From Globisporangium splendens (lineage: Eukaryota > Oomycota > Peronosporomycetes > Pythiales > Pythiaceae): 64,000 bases of DNA. The notes beneath the pieces are model-generated. The model had not been told where the DNA came from, made no database searches, and saw only the letters and a program-made list of their open reading frames with translations. The stretch covers positions 62,001 through 126,000 of the forward strand of contig VFIW01000027.1 in NCBI GenBank assembly GCA_006386115.1. Direction: 5' to 3'. The position numbers and the translations under genes were made by a program. Shown piece by piece: positions 40,748-51,230 of this stretch. Within the stretch, counting starts at the first letter, position 1, and every line of letters starts with the position of its first letter.

Positions 40748-41680
40748 CTATGCGTCTTCCTGGTCGAGCAGCGTCTCGTAGACGGCCATGATGCTGTCGG
40801 GCGTGATGAGGCGGAACTGCTCGTTCAGCTGGAGCAGCGCACGGTACACGCGCGCGATCTTCTTGCGGTCGTCGACGCTCATCTTGGTGTTGGCGTGCTG
40901 CTGTCGCTTCTCCATCAGGATCTCCACGCGCGTCTCCATGTTGCCCGTCGAGATGTCGTCCATCGAGTTGTCGTCGCCGCCATTGAGCGCCGCGAAGCTG
41001 CGCGAGAGCCACAGGTACCCGTTTGTGCCCAGGATCACGTCCACGCCGATGCCCGGCAGCGTGACCATGTGCTGCTTCATGCGCTTGACGAGATGCGGTG
41101 CGACCTGCATGAACTGGCCGTTCTCGAGCTTGCCGTAGCGCAGAGAGCGCGTGTGCAGACTCAGCGAGCCGTCGTAGCGCACTTCCTGGATCTCGGCGCT
41201 GATCAGATCGTTCTCCACAAAAAAGTTGCGCATCTGGAGCTGGTCCTCGTACGTGCGTCGTCGCTGCGCGCCACCGGGCAGTGTCACGGAGCTCAGCATG
41301 AGCGACGCGTCCTGCTGCCCGTTCACGTCGACCTTCCAGCGCTTGTTGGCCACCTCCGTGATGCGGCCCACGACGATGTCGCCCACTTCGCCAATGTACC
41401 GCGACACCAACGGTCGAACCGTGATGAGCTGGTTGACCTTCTCCACGACGCCCGTGACGCTCGCGATGAGCTCATTCGTCTGGTGGTCGAGGTACGTGCC
41501 GTGACCGCGGAGGAATGCGCCAGTCTCGGTGCTGATCACTTGGCCGGGCGTCACGACCACGATCTGGTGCTCGTCCTGCAGCTGCTCCTCCTTGAGGTCG
41601 TGCTCGTGGTGGTCCATGGACACGTCGCCGTCGACGTCAACGCCGTCGGCGCCAGTTTGTCGGCGCACGTGGATCTGCAT
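40748..41680 (-). CDS. RRP4: Exosome complex component RRP4 (EXOSC2)
   Basis: 310 residues, single exon. The N-terminal domain has VVTPGQVI...FLRGHGTYLD (about 42-67, the Rrp4 'G.GT' loop). The S1 domain runs about 85-165 (RYIGEVGDIVVGRITEV, RWKVDVNGQQDASLMLSSV). The KH-type domain has IGVDVILGTNGYLWLS (about 210-225). Rrp4 is one of three cap subunits of the nine-subunit RNA exosome that threads RNA into the nuclease channel in nucleus and cytoplasm. Length fits the family (about 290-360). A His/Asp/Glu-rich insert near residues 20-35 is specific to this protein. It is transcribed divergently from the ADE2-type gene with about 336 bp between start codons, where three stacked palindromes lie. 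Confidence 0.93.
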   Translation of the reverse strand: MQIHVRRQTGADGVDVDGDVSMDHHEHDLKEEQLQDEHQIVVVTPGQVISTETGAFLRGHGTYLDHQTNELIASVTGVVEKVNQLITVRPLVSRYIGEVGDIVVGRITEVANKRWKVDVNGQQDASLMLSSVTLPGGAQRRRTYEDQLQMRNFFVENDLISAEIQEVRYDGSLSLHTRSLRYGKLENGQFMQVAPHLVKRMKQHMVTLPGIGVDVILGTNGYLWLSRSFAALNGGDDNSMDDISTGNMETRVEILMEKRQQHANTKMSVDDRKKIARVYRALLQLNEQFRLITPDSIMAVYETLLDQEDA

Positions 41681-41754
41681 TTTCGCCTGACGCTTTTGTG
41701 TCTAAAATGGGGTTGCGCCGATTCGGATTGGGTGGTGGCGCCATGGACGCAACA

Positions 41755-41834
41755 TAGTGTGTCCACACTAGTTTTCGGCGAAAACTAGTTAGAATATATG
41801 AGATATACGAGACTTTCTGATTCTCTCATATATT
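41755..41834. repeat. Three consecutive inverted repeats between RRP4 and ADE2
   Basis: 41755-41770: TAGTGTG-tc-CACACTA. 41767-41789: ACTAGTTTTCG-g-CGAAAACTAGT (11-bp perfect arms). 41793-41834: AATATATGAGA and TCTCATATATT (11-bp arms, 20-base spacer). The first two overlap by four bases. All lie 75-155 bp from the RRP4 start and 180-260 bp from the ADE2 start. Confidence 0.85.
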
Positions 41835-42016
41835 ATAATAGTTTTTTCTGCCAATCAGAGCGCATGGCGACCAACTCTCTTGATGGATGAGTGTGCGTTT
41901 ATCCGGATGATGTTGATGTTGCTTGCGGCCACTCACCAGCAGCACCACAACTTCCACTTGCGGCACGTTTCGCAGAAACCAACAAGCCCCACACAACAAC
42001 AACAAGCCAATTGAAC

Positions 42017-43753
42017 ATGCCGGTGCTGACGACGCGCAAGGGAGCGGCGCCGCCCGTGGTGGGCGTGCTGGGCGGCGGCCAGCTGGGGCGTATGATGGCG
42101 GCCGCGGCGCACCGCCTAGGCGTGGAGCTCGTGGTGCTGGACCCACAGGGTGCGGCGTCGCCTGCGGGCCAGTTCGGCGTCAAGGCGCTCGCTGGCAGCT
42201 TCACGAACGAGGACGACATCGCGGCGCTCGTGGAACAGTGCGACGTGCTCACGGTCGAGATCGAGCACGTGAACGCGGCGTTCCTGACGCAACTGCAGGA
42301 CAACAAGAACAACAAGCCCATCGTGGTGCACCCGTCGCCCGCGACCATCGCGCTGATCCAGGACAAGTTTTCGCAGAAGCAGTTCTTCGCGCAGGTCGAC
42401 AATGTGCACATTGCGCCGTTCGCGGGCGTCACGTGCCTCGCCGACGCGGAGCAGGTCGGTGTCACGTTCGGGTACCCGTACATGCTCAAGTCGCGTCTGT
42501 GCGCGTACGACGGCAAGGGTAACGCCGTGGTGACGTCGGCCGGCGACATTGACGCCGCGTTCGCCAAGCTCGGCGTGTCTCCGCAAGACAGCGATTTGAT
42601 GCTGTACGCGGAGAAGTGGGTGCCGTTCACCAAGGAGTTGGCTGTGATGGTGGTCAAGGGCGCCAAGGACGACGTGCGCGCGTACCCGGTGGTCGAGACC
42701 ACGCAGCGCGACAGCATCTGCGACACGGTGCTCGCACCCGCGCAGATCTCCAAGGAGACGTATGCCAAGGCCAAGGACATGGCGCTCGCCGCGGTCTCGC
42801 AGCTCCAGGGTCACGGTATCTACGGCGTCGAGCTCTTCCTCACGGCCGACGGCGACGTCTGGCTCAACGAGATCGCGCCGCGCCCGCACAACTCGGGCCA
42901 CTACACGATCGAGGCGTGCGAGACCGACCAGTTCGAGCAGCACCTGCGCGCAGTCTGCGAGCTCCCGCTCGGCGGCTGCGACTTGCGCGTGAACGCCGCG
43001 CTCATGGTCAACGTGCTCGGCGCCAAAAACGCGAGCGAAGATGAGAGCTATAAGCAGCTGCGCGCGTGTCTGTCGGTGCCCGGCGCGATCCCACACTTCT
43101 ACGGCAAGGCTGGCGGCGTGCGCGCCGGCCGCAAGCTCGGCCACTTCACTCTCGTCGCCAACAGCATGCAGCAGCTCACGGAGCGCGCGACGCAGATTGA
43201 CCCGGCGATCGTGAAGAACGCCGGGCTCGAGACTGCTGTGAAACCAGTCGTGGGCATCGTCATGGGCTCGGACTCGGACCTGCCGACGATGGCCGCCGCA
43301 GCCGAGATTCTGGAGAAGTTCGGTGTGCCGTACGAGCTCAGCATCGTGTCGGCGCATCGCACACCCGGCCGCATGTACGAGTACGCGCAGAGCGCCGCGC
43401 GTCGCGGGCTCAAGATCGTCATCGCTGGAGCCGGTGGCGCCGCACACTTGCCGGGCATGATCGCCGCGCTCACGCCGCTGCCAGTCATCGGCGTGCCTGT
43501 CAAGACGAGCACGTTGAACGGCGAGGACTCGCTGTTGAGCATCGTGCAGATGCCGCGCGGCGTGCCTGTGGCCACGGTTGCGATCGGCAACTCGACGAAC
43601 GCCGGTCTCTTGGCCGTGCGCATGCTCGGTGGCGCGTACACGGACGCCATGGCCGCGTTCCTGGACGCGCAGCGCGCCGAAGTCGACGACAAGATCGAAC
43701 TCATGGAGCAGCAGGGCTGGAAAAAGTACATGCGCAACATGAAGAGCCACTAA
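42017..43753 (+). CDS. ADE2: Phosphoribosylaminoimidazole carboxylase, PurK-PurE fusion (ADE2 type)
   Basis: 578 residues, single exon. Residues about 12-400 are the ATP-grasp PurK half: [13 protein letters not shown] (15-27), [16 protein letters not shown], then [20 protein letters not shown] and [11 protein letters not shown]. From about 413 comes the PurE half: [27 protein letters not shown] and [12 protein letters not shown]. Together they convert aminoimidazole ribotide to carboxyaminoimidazole ribotide in purine synthesis, as in fungal Ade2 and plants, and unlike the animal PAICS arrangement. All catalytic motifs look intact. The ATG at 42017 has an A at -3; the open frame upstream reads as leader. 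No targeting peptide is visible. Confidence 0.95.
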   Translation: MPVLTTRKGAAPPVVGVLGGGQLGRMMAAAAHRLGVELVVLDPQGAASPAGQFGVKALAGSFTNEDDIAALVEQCDVLTVEIEHVNAAFLTQLQDNKNNKPIVVHPSPATIALIQDKFSQKQFFAQVDNVHIAPFAGVTCLADAEQVGVTFGYPYMLKSRLCAYDGKGNAVVTSAGDIDAAFAKLGVSPQDSDLMLYAEKWVPFTKELAVMVVKGAKDDVRAYPVVETTQRDSICDTVLAPAQISKETYAKAKDMALAAVSQLQGHGIYGVELFLTADGDVWLNEIAPRPHNSGHYTIEACETDQFEQHLRAVCELPLGGCDLRVNAALMVNVLGAKNASEDESYKQLRACLSVPGAIPHFYGKAGGVRAGRKLGHFTLVANSMQQLTERATQIDPAIVKNAGLETAVKPVVGIVMGSDSDLPTMAAAAEILEKFGVPYELSIVSAHRTPGRMYEYAQSAARRGLKIVIAGAGGAAHLPGMIAALTPLPVIGVPVKTSTLNGEDSLLSIVQMPRGVPVATVAIGNSTNAGLLAVRMLGGAYTDAMAAFLDAQRAEVDDKIELMEQQGWKKYMRNMKSH

Positions 43754-43889
43754 GTAGACGAAGAAACTCCTGCCAATGAATACCAGACGCGCTGCATTTG
43801 ATTCTCATGTCTGCTTTGTATTTGTGCGCGTTTGTTTTGCTATATGGTGCTGTTTTTTTTGTATATGTTTGTTTTGCCTGTCCTTCTGC

Positions 43890-45644
43890 TTAGTGCTTCT
43901 TCATCTTGAGGCTCTTGAGCTGATTCTTGAGCAGCTTGGGCGTCTGCTTGTTGCGCTTGAACGCGTCACTCTCGTTGCCGTCGGCGACGTAGTGCGGCAC
44001 GTTGTGCCAGTAGATGAGCCCCGCGACGCTCACGGCGAACCACGTGAAGCTGATCCACCAGAGGAAAAAGCCGAAGAACGACGCGTGGAAGCTCGGTGGC
44101 ACGACAGTGAACTGCGCCATGCCCTTGACAAACGCCGCGAGCTTCTCCTGCTGGATGGGCTCGCCTAGTTGCCACTTGCCGAAGTCCGGCGGCGTCGTGT
44201 CTGGCAGCAGCTCCAGCGCGTTCATGGCCGTCGTGCCACTCGCGAGCGAGGGTGGCGGCGTCAGCCCCACGACGCGCACGAGCACCGCCAGCAGCGTGTC
44301 CATGACGCCGAAAGACGTCGCCGTTTGCCGCGCAAGCAGCACGGCGGACGCCAACAGCGACGCCACGGGTGCCAGGTACTGCACGGCGATGATCGGCAGG
44401 TAGTTGAACTGGATGCGGATCTTGGACTGCAGCAGCGCACCGTCGACGCGGCCGGGGCGGCGCACGAGCGCGATGATCGTGTCCTTGATCTCGACCAGGA
44501 AGTACTGCAAGTGGCCACGAAAGCATACGATGCGCACGAGCACGCTGAAGAGCACGAGGTAGATGCGTAGCGTGTCGAATTGCGACTCTTTGAGCGCGAT
44601 CTTGGAGACCGCGAAGCGCGCTTCGTCGTCTGGCGTCGCGAAACAATCGCGCGTGAGTGCACGAGGACCGCATTTCACGAGATACGAAGGCACGAGCACG
44701 TCCCGCGAGAGCGCGTTGATCCAGCATACAGCGAGCAGCAGCGACGAGAGCATGTTGATGTGCAGCAGTAGCTTCTGGAACTTGGACGTCTGCGCGTCGC
44801 GCGTCATTTCGGCGTACATGCGCGCAAAGCGGAACGCCGGCAAGAACGACGTGCACGCGAACACACCCGCGAGCAGCGCCATCTGACCGAACAACGCCAT
44901 GCGCGCCATATCGCCGATGTGCGTCACGTTGTCCATGTCTTCGTCGACGAAGCCGAGCGTGCGCAGCACGATCTCGAGCCGCACACCGACAGCATCGGCC
45001 GCGCTCTCGACGTCGAAGTCGAACCACTGCTTAGGCGCGAAGATCACGAAGAGCGCGAGCACGAAGCCTAGGAAGCCAATACCGATGCCCAAGCGCGCTT
45101 CGTACGTCTCGAGTCCCTGCGCAAACTTGATCTGCAGCGGGAACCAGAGTGCCACGAGCAGCGCCGACACGAGCCCGTAGACGCTGATCTCCGGACGGTA
45201 CGATCCGCTACTTTCAATAGCGGCATCAGCGGAGGATGCGGTGAAGAACCACGGCTTGGCGAACGAGACGACGTCGCCGACAAAGCACGCGACGAGCGTG
45301 GACGTCACGACGATCACGAGCATCTCGTAGAGCTCGTAGAAGAGCGTCTGCTGGAACACGCCGTGCTCCGTCGTGGCCACCTTGATGTAGAACGCCTGCA
45401 TCTTGTCCTCAGCCGACAGCGGCGTGCCACTCGCGCTCTTAGCATTCGTCTTCTTGCTGCTAGTGGCATTGGATGCGGATGGCGCCTTGTCGCCGTTGAG
45501 CGTGGCGATGAGCGCGTCGTCGGGCGGCAGGAAGAACGTGAGGCCGTTCACGAGCACGGACGCGACGCTAAAGTACGCGCGCAGACGGAACTGGAAGAAC
45601 GCCGCGAGCAGCCCCGCGATGAACTCGGGCGGGAACAGCGCCAT
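43890..45644 (-). CDS. TMEM161-family multi-pass membrane protein
   Basis: 584 residues, single exon. The N-terminus MALFPPEFIAGLLAAFFQFRLRAYFSVASVLVNG matches the TMEM161 start pattern (hydrophobic helix, then a short basic segment and 'LxNG'). About eight to ten hydrophobic segments follow. The C-terminal half has the family's most recognisable region: LRIYLVLFSVLVRIVCFRGHLQ, IIAVQYLAPVASLLASAVLL and a final WW.SF segment (FFLWWISFTWFAVSVAG). The molecular function of TMEM161 is not settled; the animal proteins affect cardiac rhythm and stress responses. A polar Lys/Ser/Ala insert at about 50-75 and a Lys-rich C-terminus ending KKMKKH-like (KSLKMKKH) could serve in retrieval to the ER. The start is supported by a strong Inr 34-50 bases upstream. 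Confidence 0.8.
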   Translation of the reverse strand: MALFPPEFIAGLLAAFFQFRLRAYFSVASVLVNGLTFFLPPDDALIATLNGDKAPSASNATSSKKTNAKSASGTPLSAEDKMQAFYIKVATTEHGVFQQTLFYELYEMLVIVVTSTLVACFVGDVVSFAKPWFFTASSADAAIESSGSYRPEISVYGLVSALLVALWFPLQIKFAQGLETYEARLGIGIGFLGFVLALFVIFAPKQWFDFDVESAADAVGVRLEIVLRTLGFVDEDMDNVTHIGDMARMALFGQMALLAGVFACTSFLPAFRFARMYAEMTRDAQTSKFQKLLLHINMLSSLLLAVCWINALSRDVLVPSYLVKCGPRALTRDCFATPDDEARFAVSKIALKESQFDTLRIYLVLFSVLVRIVCFRGHLQYFLVEIKDTIIALVRRPGRVDGALLQSKIRIQFNYLPIIAVQYLAPVASLLASAVLLARQTATSFGVMDTLLAVLVRVVGLTPPPSLASGTTAMNALELLPDTTPPDFGKWQLGEPIQQEKLAAFVKGMAQFTVVPPSFHASFFGFFLWWISFTWFAVSVAGLIYWHNVPHYVADGNESDAFKRNKQTPKLLKNQLKSLKMKKH

Positions 45645-45677
45645 CTTGTCCTAGTTGCTTAATGACGCGAACGACGG

Positions 45678-45694
45678 GGCAATGTGCAATGAGC
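45678..45694 (-). promoter_or_regulatory. Oomycete Inr/FPR core promoter of the TMEM161 gene
   Basis: The minus strand reads GCTCATTGCACATTGCC, a close match to GCTCATTYYNCAWTTTNC. Two TTAGCCAAT motifs (about 45784 and 45813) lie 90-130 bp further upstream, a plausible CCAAT-Inr arrangement. Confidence 0.78.
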
Positions 45695-46092
45695 AATGGA
45701 TATCGGATACGGCACAGATGAGGAGGGGGAGCTACAACAAGCCAACAACAGCGACAACTGCGGTGACGTCGCACGTTGGGTTTTAGCCAATGATAAGGAG
45801 TGTTGACAGGGTTTTAGCCAATAGGAAGAAGGAGTGGGATCATCACAAGTCATGCGAAAGGTTGAAGCATTCAACAAAAGCAACTCATGCGCACAAACAA
45901 CGCAGTGATGTTAAATGTGCATGAAACAAAGTACTTTTTCGAAATGACAGGCTCCAACGCATTGCATAGATCTGCAACACAACACATGCACTTCGTTCGT
46001 GCATGTGCTTTTTTTGTGTATTTGCTTTGGCTCGTGGGTGGTTAAATACTCGTTCTGGTCGATGGGTACTATGGTATATCTGTGCGTATCGA
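45695..46092. other. Intergenic: TMEM161 promoter to MARVEL gene 3' end
   Basis: About 400 bp. It holds two direct CCAAT motifs (TTAGCCAAT at about 45784 and 45813) and otherwise AT-rich 3' flank of the MARVEL gene. Confidence 0.55.
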
Positions 46093-46755
46093 TCAACACA
46101 CAAAGGCGGCGTTGTGGTACGCGTTGGACGCGTCGCTGGACGGCGAGCGCTCGAGTACGTCGATCTGGAGCAGGTCGGTGGTGCTGGCGCCGCTCGTGGC
46201 CGGGACTTGGGTGCGCTGCGCCTTCTTGGTGTCGGCGAGGCGCTCGCGCAGGATCCAGAGCCCCCAGGCGACCGAGATGAGGAACGCCACGAACGCGAGG
46301 AAGCAGAACGCGACGCCGGCTTTCAGCGACGAGCAGTGCACATACGGTGTGAGCGCACTGCAGTAGCGCACGTAGTCGCTCGCTGCGACCGCGCAGCCGG
46401 CGCTCAGCAACATCACCGTCAGGATCGCGTCGACCGCGACGTTAAAGTGCGCCGGCACGCGCACGCGCGTCGTGGCGTACACGAACGCGATCCAGAGCAT
46501 CGCATATATGGCTGCTGAGTACGTCACGATCATCGCGAAGTTGACGGTCGGGCCGCCGAAATGCATCGTCACCACCAGCATCTTCTTCCTGCCGTTGATC
46601 TCATCGCCGTCGGGCGACGGGATGACTTCGTCTTTGCCGTCGAAGCCGCCCGCGATGAAGCCCAGCGCCAGCACAGCCGACGTGAACTGCAGCACGCGCA
46701 TGGCGAGCGTGATGTACTGGTGGTACTGCTTCCCGAACCACGCGCGCGTCATCAT
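46093..46755 (-). CDS. MARVEL-like four-pass membrane protein
   Basis: 220 residues, single exon. Four hydrophobic segments: ITLAMRVLQFTSAVLALGFIA (about 15-35), VNFAMIVTYSAAIYAMLWIAF (about 70-90), NVAVDAILTVMLLSAGCAVAA and AGVAFCFLAFVAFLISVAWG. The N-terminus is short and cytosolic and the Ser/Asp-rich tail about 45 residues. Cysteines between segments 3 and 4 (RYCSALTPYVHCSS) could form a lumenal disulfide. The layout (N-in, four helices, R-Q-x-T/S near the first helix) matches MARVEL-domain proteins involved in membrane apposition and vesicle traffic. No name can be given. The first two codons are both ATG. Confidence 0.7.
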   Translation of the reverse strand: MMTRAWFGKQYHQYITLAMRVLQFTSAVLALGFIAGGFDGKDEVIPSPDGDEINGRKKMLVVTMHFGGPTVNFAMIVTYSAAIYAMLWIAFVYATTRVRVPAHFNVAVDAILTVMLLSAGCAVAASDYVRYCSALTPYVHCSSLKAGVAFCFLAFVAFLISVAWGLWILRERLADTKKAQRTQVPATSGASTTDLLQIDVLERSPSSDASNAYHNAAFVC

Positions 46756-49140
46756 GCAGCTCTACGGACGGATCGATAGATGGAGGATCTGGACGCTGGC
46801 ACCTGACGCGATCGCCGTGTTTCCTGGTTTCTTCTGGGACTCTTGGACTCTTGGACGCGCACAGACGGCGTGTGTCGACTTTGGCACTGGCCGCGTGTGA
46901 CGGCGCTGCCATCGCTGTTGCTGCCGCCCATGCGCTGCATAAACTGAAGCCCCTTGCGCCAGGGGTCCATCCTTTAACACGTTGCGGTTCAGCGCCAGCA
47001 CGGCGATCCTAATCGCACGAAAGAGGGTGCGAAATAGCCAAACAATTCCTATTGATATATTTGTGGTCCTCTGGTCGGCTACACTTGACTTGAAATTGTC
47101 ATTCAGAGGTACTACAATTGAGAATAGTATATGAAACAACCGCCAATGTGCGACATGCGTGACAGGGAACGCCATTGCGTTTTAAACATTGATGCAAAAA
47201 GTTTTATTCTACAGATCAACTTTCTGGCGTTATCTCAGTAGATTTGCCGTTTGAAATCACGTGGGTCAGTATCCAAGGCATTACTGCCTCTGGAAGGTCT
47301 TTGCCAGCTGGCTCAGAGTTGCTTCTGCGTGTGGATAAGTAGCTATGAGAAACTCACAAATGCGGCTCTTCCGCCAGTTGTTGGCTTTCCTCTGTGTGTG
47401 TTTCTTTTTATCTACAGATCGGATATGGCAAGATCTTCCTGCGATAACTTGAGTCAAGTGTAACCTTCACTCACCTAGACAATTATCACCTGAGTAAACA
47501 TAATATTGCCAAATAATTAGGAGAACTGCATTATGGCTTCTGGCAATTGTGGAAGATTGTCAGTTTTCTTCGAGAAGTCGACTGAGCACACAATTTGCTG
47601 AATTTCAGCAGCATGTCTGTTAAGATCAGCTGTTGTTCAACTAACGCCAGATGTAGAATTGCTTGCCGAATTTCTCACAGCAAAACCAGACTCGCCTGAT
47701 TTGGTAGCCAGTCCGATTAAACCCCTAAAATGGAGACAGTGAGTTCCTACTGGATAAAATTACTTCGCGTCACCTCAAATCGTGGCGTCTCGAGCCAGGA
47801 ATCGTAGATTCTCCTCCTTTCCACGTCGTATATACTTTTACTTCAGTGGAAGGGTCGCCATGCCGTGTATCCAAAGAAGCCGTTTTTCAGTGCCACGCTG
47901 CCCAGTGTGGACTAAGAGAGTGGCTCCACGCACTGAAACCATTCCCAAAACTGTCTCCCTGAACCGATTTTGGCTGTTTCATTGTGGTTTTGGCCACGAT
48001 CCTCCATCACTTTGACCGAGATAGATAGAAAGCAACGCTTGGCATATTTCTTTCGCCTCAGCGCAAGTGAGTGCTGACTGTATCGCGTGTATCAAGACAC
48101 TTTCCCACCCAGAAACGAACTTGAATCTTGCTCCCATCTCTTTGATTTTGGGTTCTTTTTTTAAGCCACTGTCACGCTCGAAAAGGAACCCACAACAGCA
48201 AATACTGGGTACATTTTTGTTTACTCACCTCATCCTAAGAATAACTCCATAAATAATCCATTTGCTAGAATTAACAATTCGAAATAGCCATCAGTTTGGA
48301 GTTGTTGTGGAGCCCTGAGGCGACAAGAAGAAGCAACCAATCAACAACGTCCAGAATATATCCCGCTCTGCTAAAACTTCGCGCCTATAAATAATTCGCC
48401 GTTTCGCGGCAGTGATGTGCTGAGGCAGCAGAAATATACTGTAAAAGTCAGCCCAGATGTAAATCATTTGTGGAAGATGAGGCTTTCTTGCTGGTTTGCA
48501 CCTACAATTCGACAAGTCGCTGGACAAAGGGTGGTTGGTGGTGGTAACCTCGATCCACTGATTTTGAGGTGCACCACACCACCACCCTAGCGATTACGGC
48601 AAATCCTCGCAGACAGATTATGCTGATGATGGAGCGCGAGTGAATGCGCTCGCGCGTGTGTTTGTCTGTTTGTATTGTGCGTGGCGTGTGGTCTGCGCGC
48701 TTCATGATGTTGCGGATGAGTGTGGAAGCTTCCATTTTCCTCTCCTTCCATCGCCCTGATTCACCCATTACCAACCCAAGAGAAATCACAAAAGCTAATG
48801 ACCAATTAGGTTCAAAAATGTGGATTGCTTTGGATTGCTTCTTTCTTAGGGAGATAATAGTCGGTTGTTGTTGTTGTTGTGCTCTAACCTATCGTACAGT
48901 GTCGCTCGCAAGACTGTTGTGTGTATATGGGGGAGGGAAGGGGAGTGGATGGCGCGGAAGCGGGGATGACGGCCGTCAAGCGACGCTCGCGGTGGGTAGG
49001 TCGGTTGGGTTTCTCCCTTCTGCACTAGAAAATAGAAAGAAAAATAAAAAATAAATATCGTCGTCTCTATTCTTCTAATGACATGCCGCCGCATGCGGTC
49101 TCGATCTCTCGCCATCGCCACCGCTCTGCTCTTCAATTCT
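46756..49140. other. 2.4-kb intergenic region
   Basis: No gene can be supported. A G-rich inverted repeat sits at 48530-48587. The plus-strand frames here are short and without motifs. Confidence 0.5.
48530..48587. repeat. Imperfect GGTGGT / ACCACC inverted repeat
   Basis: A GGGTGGTTGGTGGTG-type arm is followed, after about 27 bases, by CACCACACCACCACCC. The G-rich arm could also form a two-tier quadruplex. Function unknown. Confidence 0.5.
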
Positions 49141-49779
49141 TTACATGGTCACGGCCACGGCATCCTGGGTCACGGTCTTCGAGCCCGACAGGATCTCGTA
49201 CTGACATGCCGAGCCGTCGATGAAGTTCGTCGCGTCAAACTTGAGGTACAACTTGCTCGCGACGGGTCGCAGCGCCGAGTACGCAGCAGAGATGCCGCGG
49301 ATCAGACCGTGCTCACTCGCGTCCAGGGACCGCTGCGCGATGCGCAGGTCGTAGCACTTTTCGAACGATCGCACCGAGTACCAGTTGCTCTGCAGACCGC
49401 ACACACTGACGACGCAGTTCACTTGCGAACGCACATCGTACGTGACGATGGCCGACTCGATCGGACTCGTCTCCTTGTCGTAGAACACCACGATCGCTTC
49501 GTCACCGTTGATCTTCTCCACGGGCTCCAACGCGCTGCTCTGCGTCCACTTGGACACGATCTCTTTGACTGGCGGAGGCGTCGCGGTCTCGGCCACTTGC
49601 TCCGAGCTGCCCGTGATCGTATTCAGGAGACCACGCAGACGGCCATTGGCGACCTTGGCGTTCTCGGACGCCGTCGCAAACGAGTCGGCAGGCGCCGCAG
49701 CTTCCACTGCGACACCTTGGGTCACCAGCACGAGCTGCACCACGACAGCCGCCACCACATATCGCATCAGGCTCAGCAT
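49141..49779 (-). CDS. Small secreted protein of unknown family
   Basis: 212 residues, single exon. A signal peptide (MLSLMRYVVAAVVVQLVLVTQGVAVEA, cleavage about 25-28) is followed by an Ala/Ser-rich propeptide-like stretch. At about 46-52 is GRLRGLL, only loosely like the oomycete host-targeting RxLR (first Arg missing, no EER). The mature part is compact, with four cysteines (NCVVSVCG, EKCYD, ACQY) that could form two disulfides, and alternating beta-like segments (EAIVVFYDK, SAIVTYDVRS, KLYLKFDATNF). No enzyme motif is visible. Effector-like or wall-associated roles are possible, but neither is shown. A TATA-like GATATAAATAACC lies about 20-30 bp upstream instead of an Inr. Confidence 0.72.
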   Translation of the reverse strand: MLSLMRYVVAAVVVQLVLVTQGVAVEAAAPADSFATASENAKVANGRLRGLLNTITGSSEQVAETATPPPVKEIVSKWTQSSALEPVEKINGDEAIVVFYDKETSPIESAIVTYDVRSQVNCVVSVCGLQSNWYSVRSFEKCYDLRIAQRSLDASEHGLIRGISAAYSALRPVASKLYLKFDATNFIDGSACQYEILSGSKTVTQDAVAVTM

Positions 49780-51230
49780 CTTGGCGCTGTCGCTGGGGTT
49801 ATTTATATCAGGAAGCTAGAGACACACCGACCGACTGATTGTCTCGGCGGGTGTGATGTGGGCGAGTGCGGACGAATTCCAAAATGGCTTAGCTTCTCCG
49901 CGAGGTCTTGTCTGAGGGGGATTGGGTGCGTTTACGAGTGCGGGAGGCTTCTTGTCTTTTTGCACGGCTTGCAGGCGGAGATGCGAAGGAAGAAAATGAA
50001 TGACCCACTCGTTCAGACCAAATAGAAAAAAAACAACAGCACAGGAGAAGGAGGAGCTCTCACGGCTCAACGACACCACCTTCCCCCACCCACCTCACTT
50101 GTCCCTAGCCCTGGATCCTACCAACGACAGATAAATATCCACGCTAAGAAAAGCGAGAGAAAACAAGAGAAATAACAGCCTCCACCAACTGATATCCCTG
50201 ATATTTGGATGCCGAACAAAATAAAAAGTGATATCAAATGTTCTTTACAACTTGATAGAGAGGATGTGGGTACCTGTGCCAGCTAATTTTGAGGTGGCGA
50301 GAGGTGCTGGATTCTTTTCTCATGCCGAAGATTGTGGCGCTCGAAAGCGCGGCCATTCGCGTAATCACTTGGAGTTGTGAACCACTTTTAATAGAGGGCT
50401 CTGCACGTGTTGAAACAGTGATTATGGTTGCGAATGCACTCCGAATACAAGTGCGCTCGCATTGCCATGTGGTTGAGTCAGAGACATGGCGGGAACCTTG
50501 GGCATAATAGCTTGAGCACTTTGTGCATGTGTGCAGGGCGATCGATCGCTCAATTGAACGGTATTCGTTTGACGCGCAGAAATGGATTAGACCGCCACAA
50601 TGTGCTGATGCAGATGAGGTGGATACAAGGCGGTGGAGAGCGTGGCGTGTTTGCTGTGATTGTGCACATGGCACTTGTTTTATTGGATACACCTTCGACC
50701 TGCTTCAAGAGGCGCAAACGTGGCTTTGTGTCGCCTTTCTCTCGACGATTGTTCTGCTCATTTTGCTCACATGAGCGGGCAGAGGGGGAGGAGAGGCGGG
50801 ATGCACTGATCCAGGCACGAGAATGTTGACGCGTGCACCGAGTCCACTTGAACCTCCTGGATTAATTGGGCTGTGCATAATCATTCGGCTGGGCGAGCGC
50901 TAACACTGAGCGGTCTGTTTACCTGACGAGAAATGGCTGGTGCATGCGGCATTCTGTGCGCGAGAGTGTGGGTTTGTGCCTCTTGACACACGAGACAAGC
51001 TCAGCAGATGGCATTACTGCCGCATGGAAAGTTGGCGAAACTGGTTGACGGAATGCATTTGCGCTTTGTCTTTGTCTTGTTTCTCTCTGTGGGACATTTC
51101 CTGACAAAGATCGACCTCCCTCCACCCATGTGGCATCGTGCAAATACGGTACATGTGAGGTGGATCGGTCGACGATTGCTGGGTACATCTGCGAGTTTTT
51201 CTGCTGCTTTGGTTGACGCGGGTTCTCTGC
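49780..51230. other. 1.45-kb intergenic region
   Basis: No supportable gene. An Inr-like GCTCATTTTGCTCACATG at about 50756 (plus) has no convincing coding sequence downstream. Poly-A stretches lie at about 50025-50035. Confidence 0.45.

Noticed and set aside
49078..50025. 315-codon plus-strand frame over the secreted-protein gene
   Set aside because: It is antisense to a gene with a clear signal peptide, and its product has no features.
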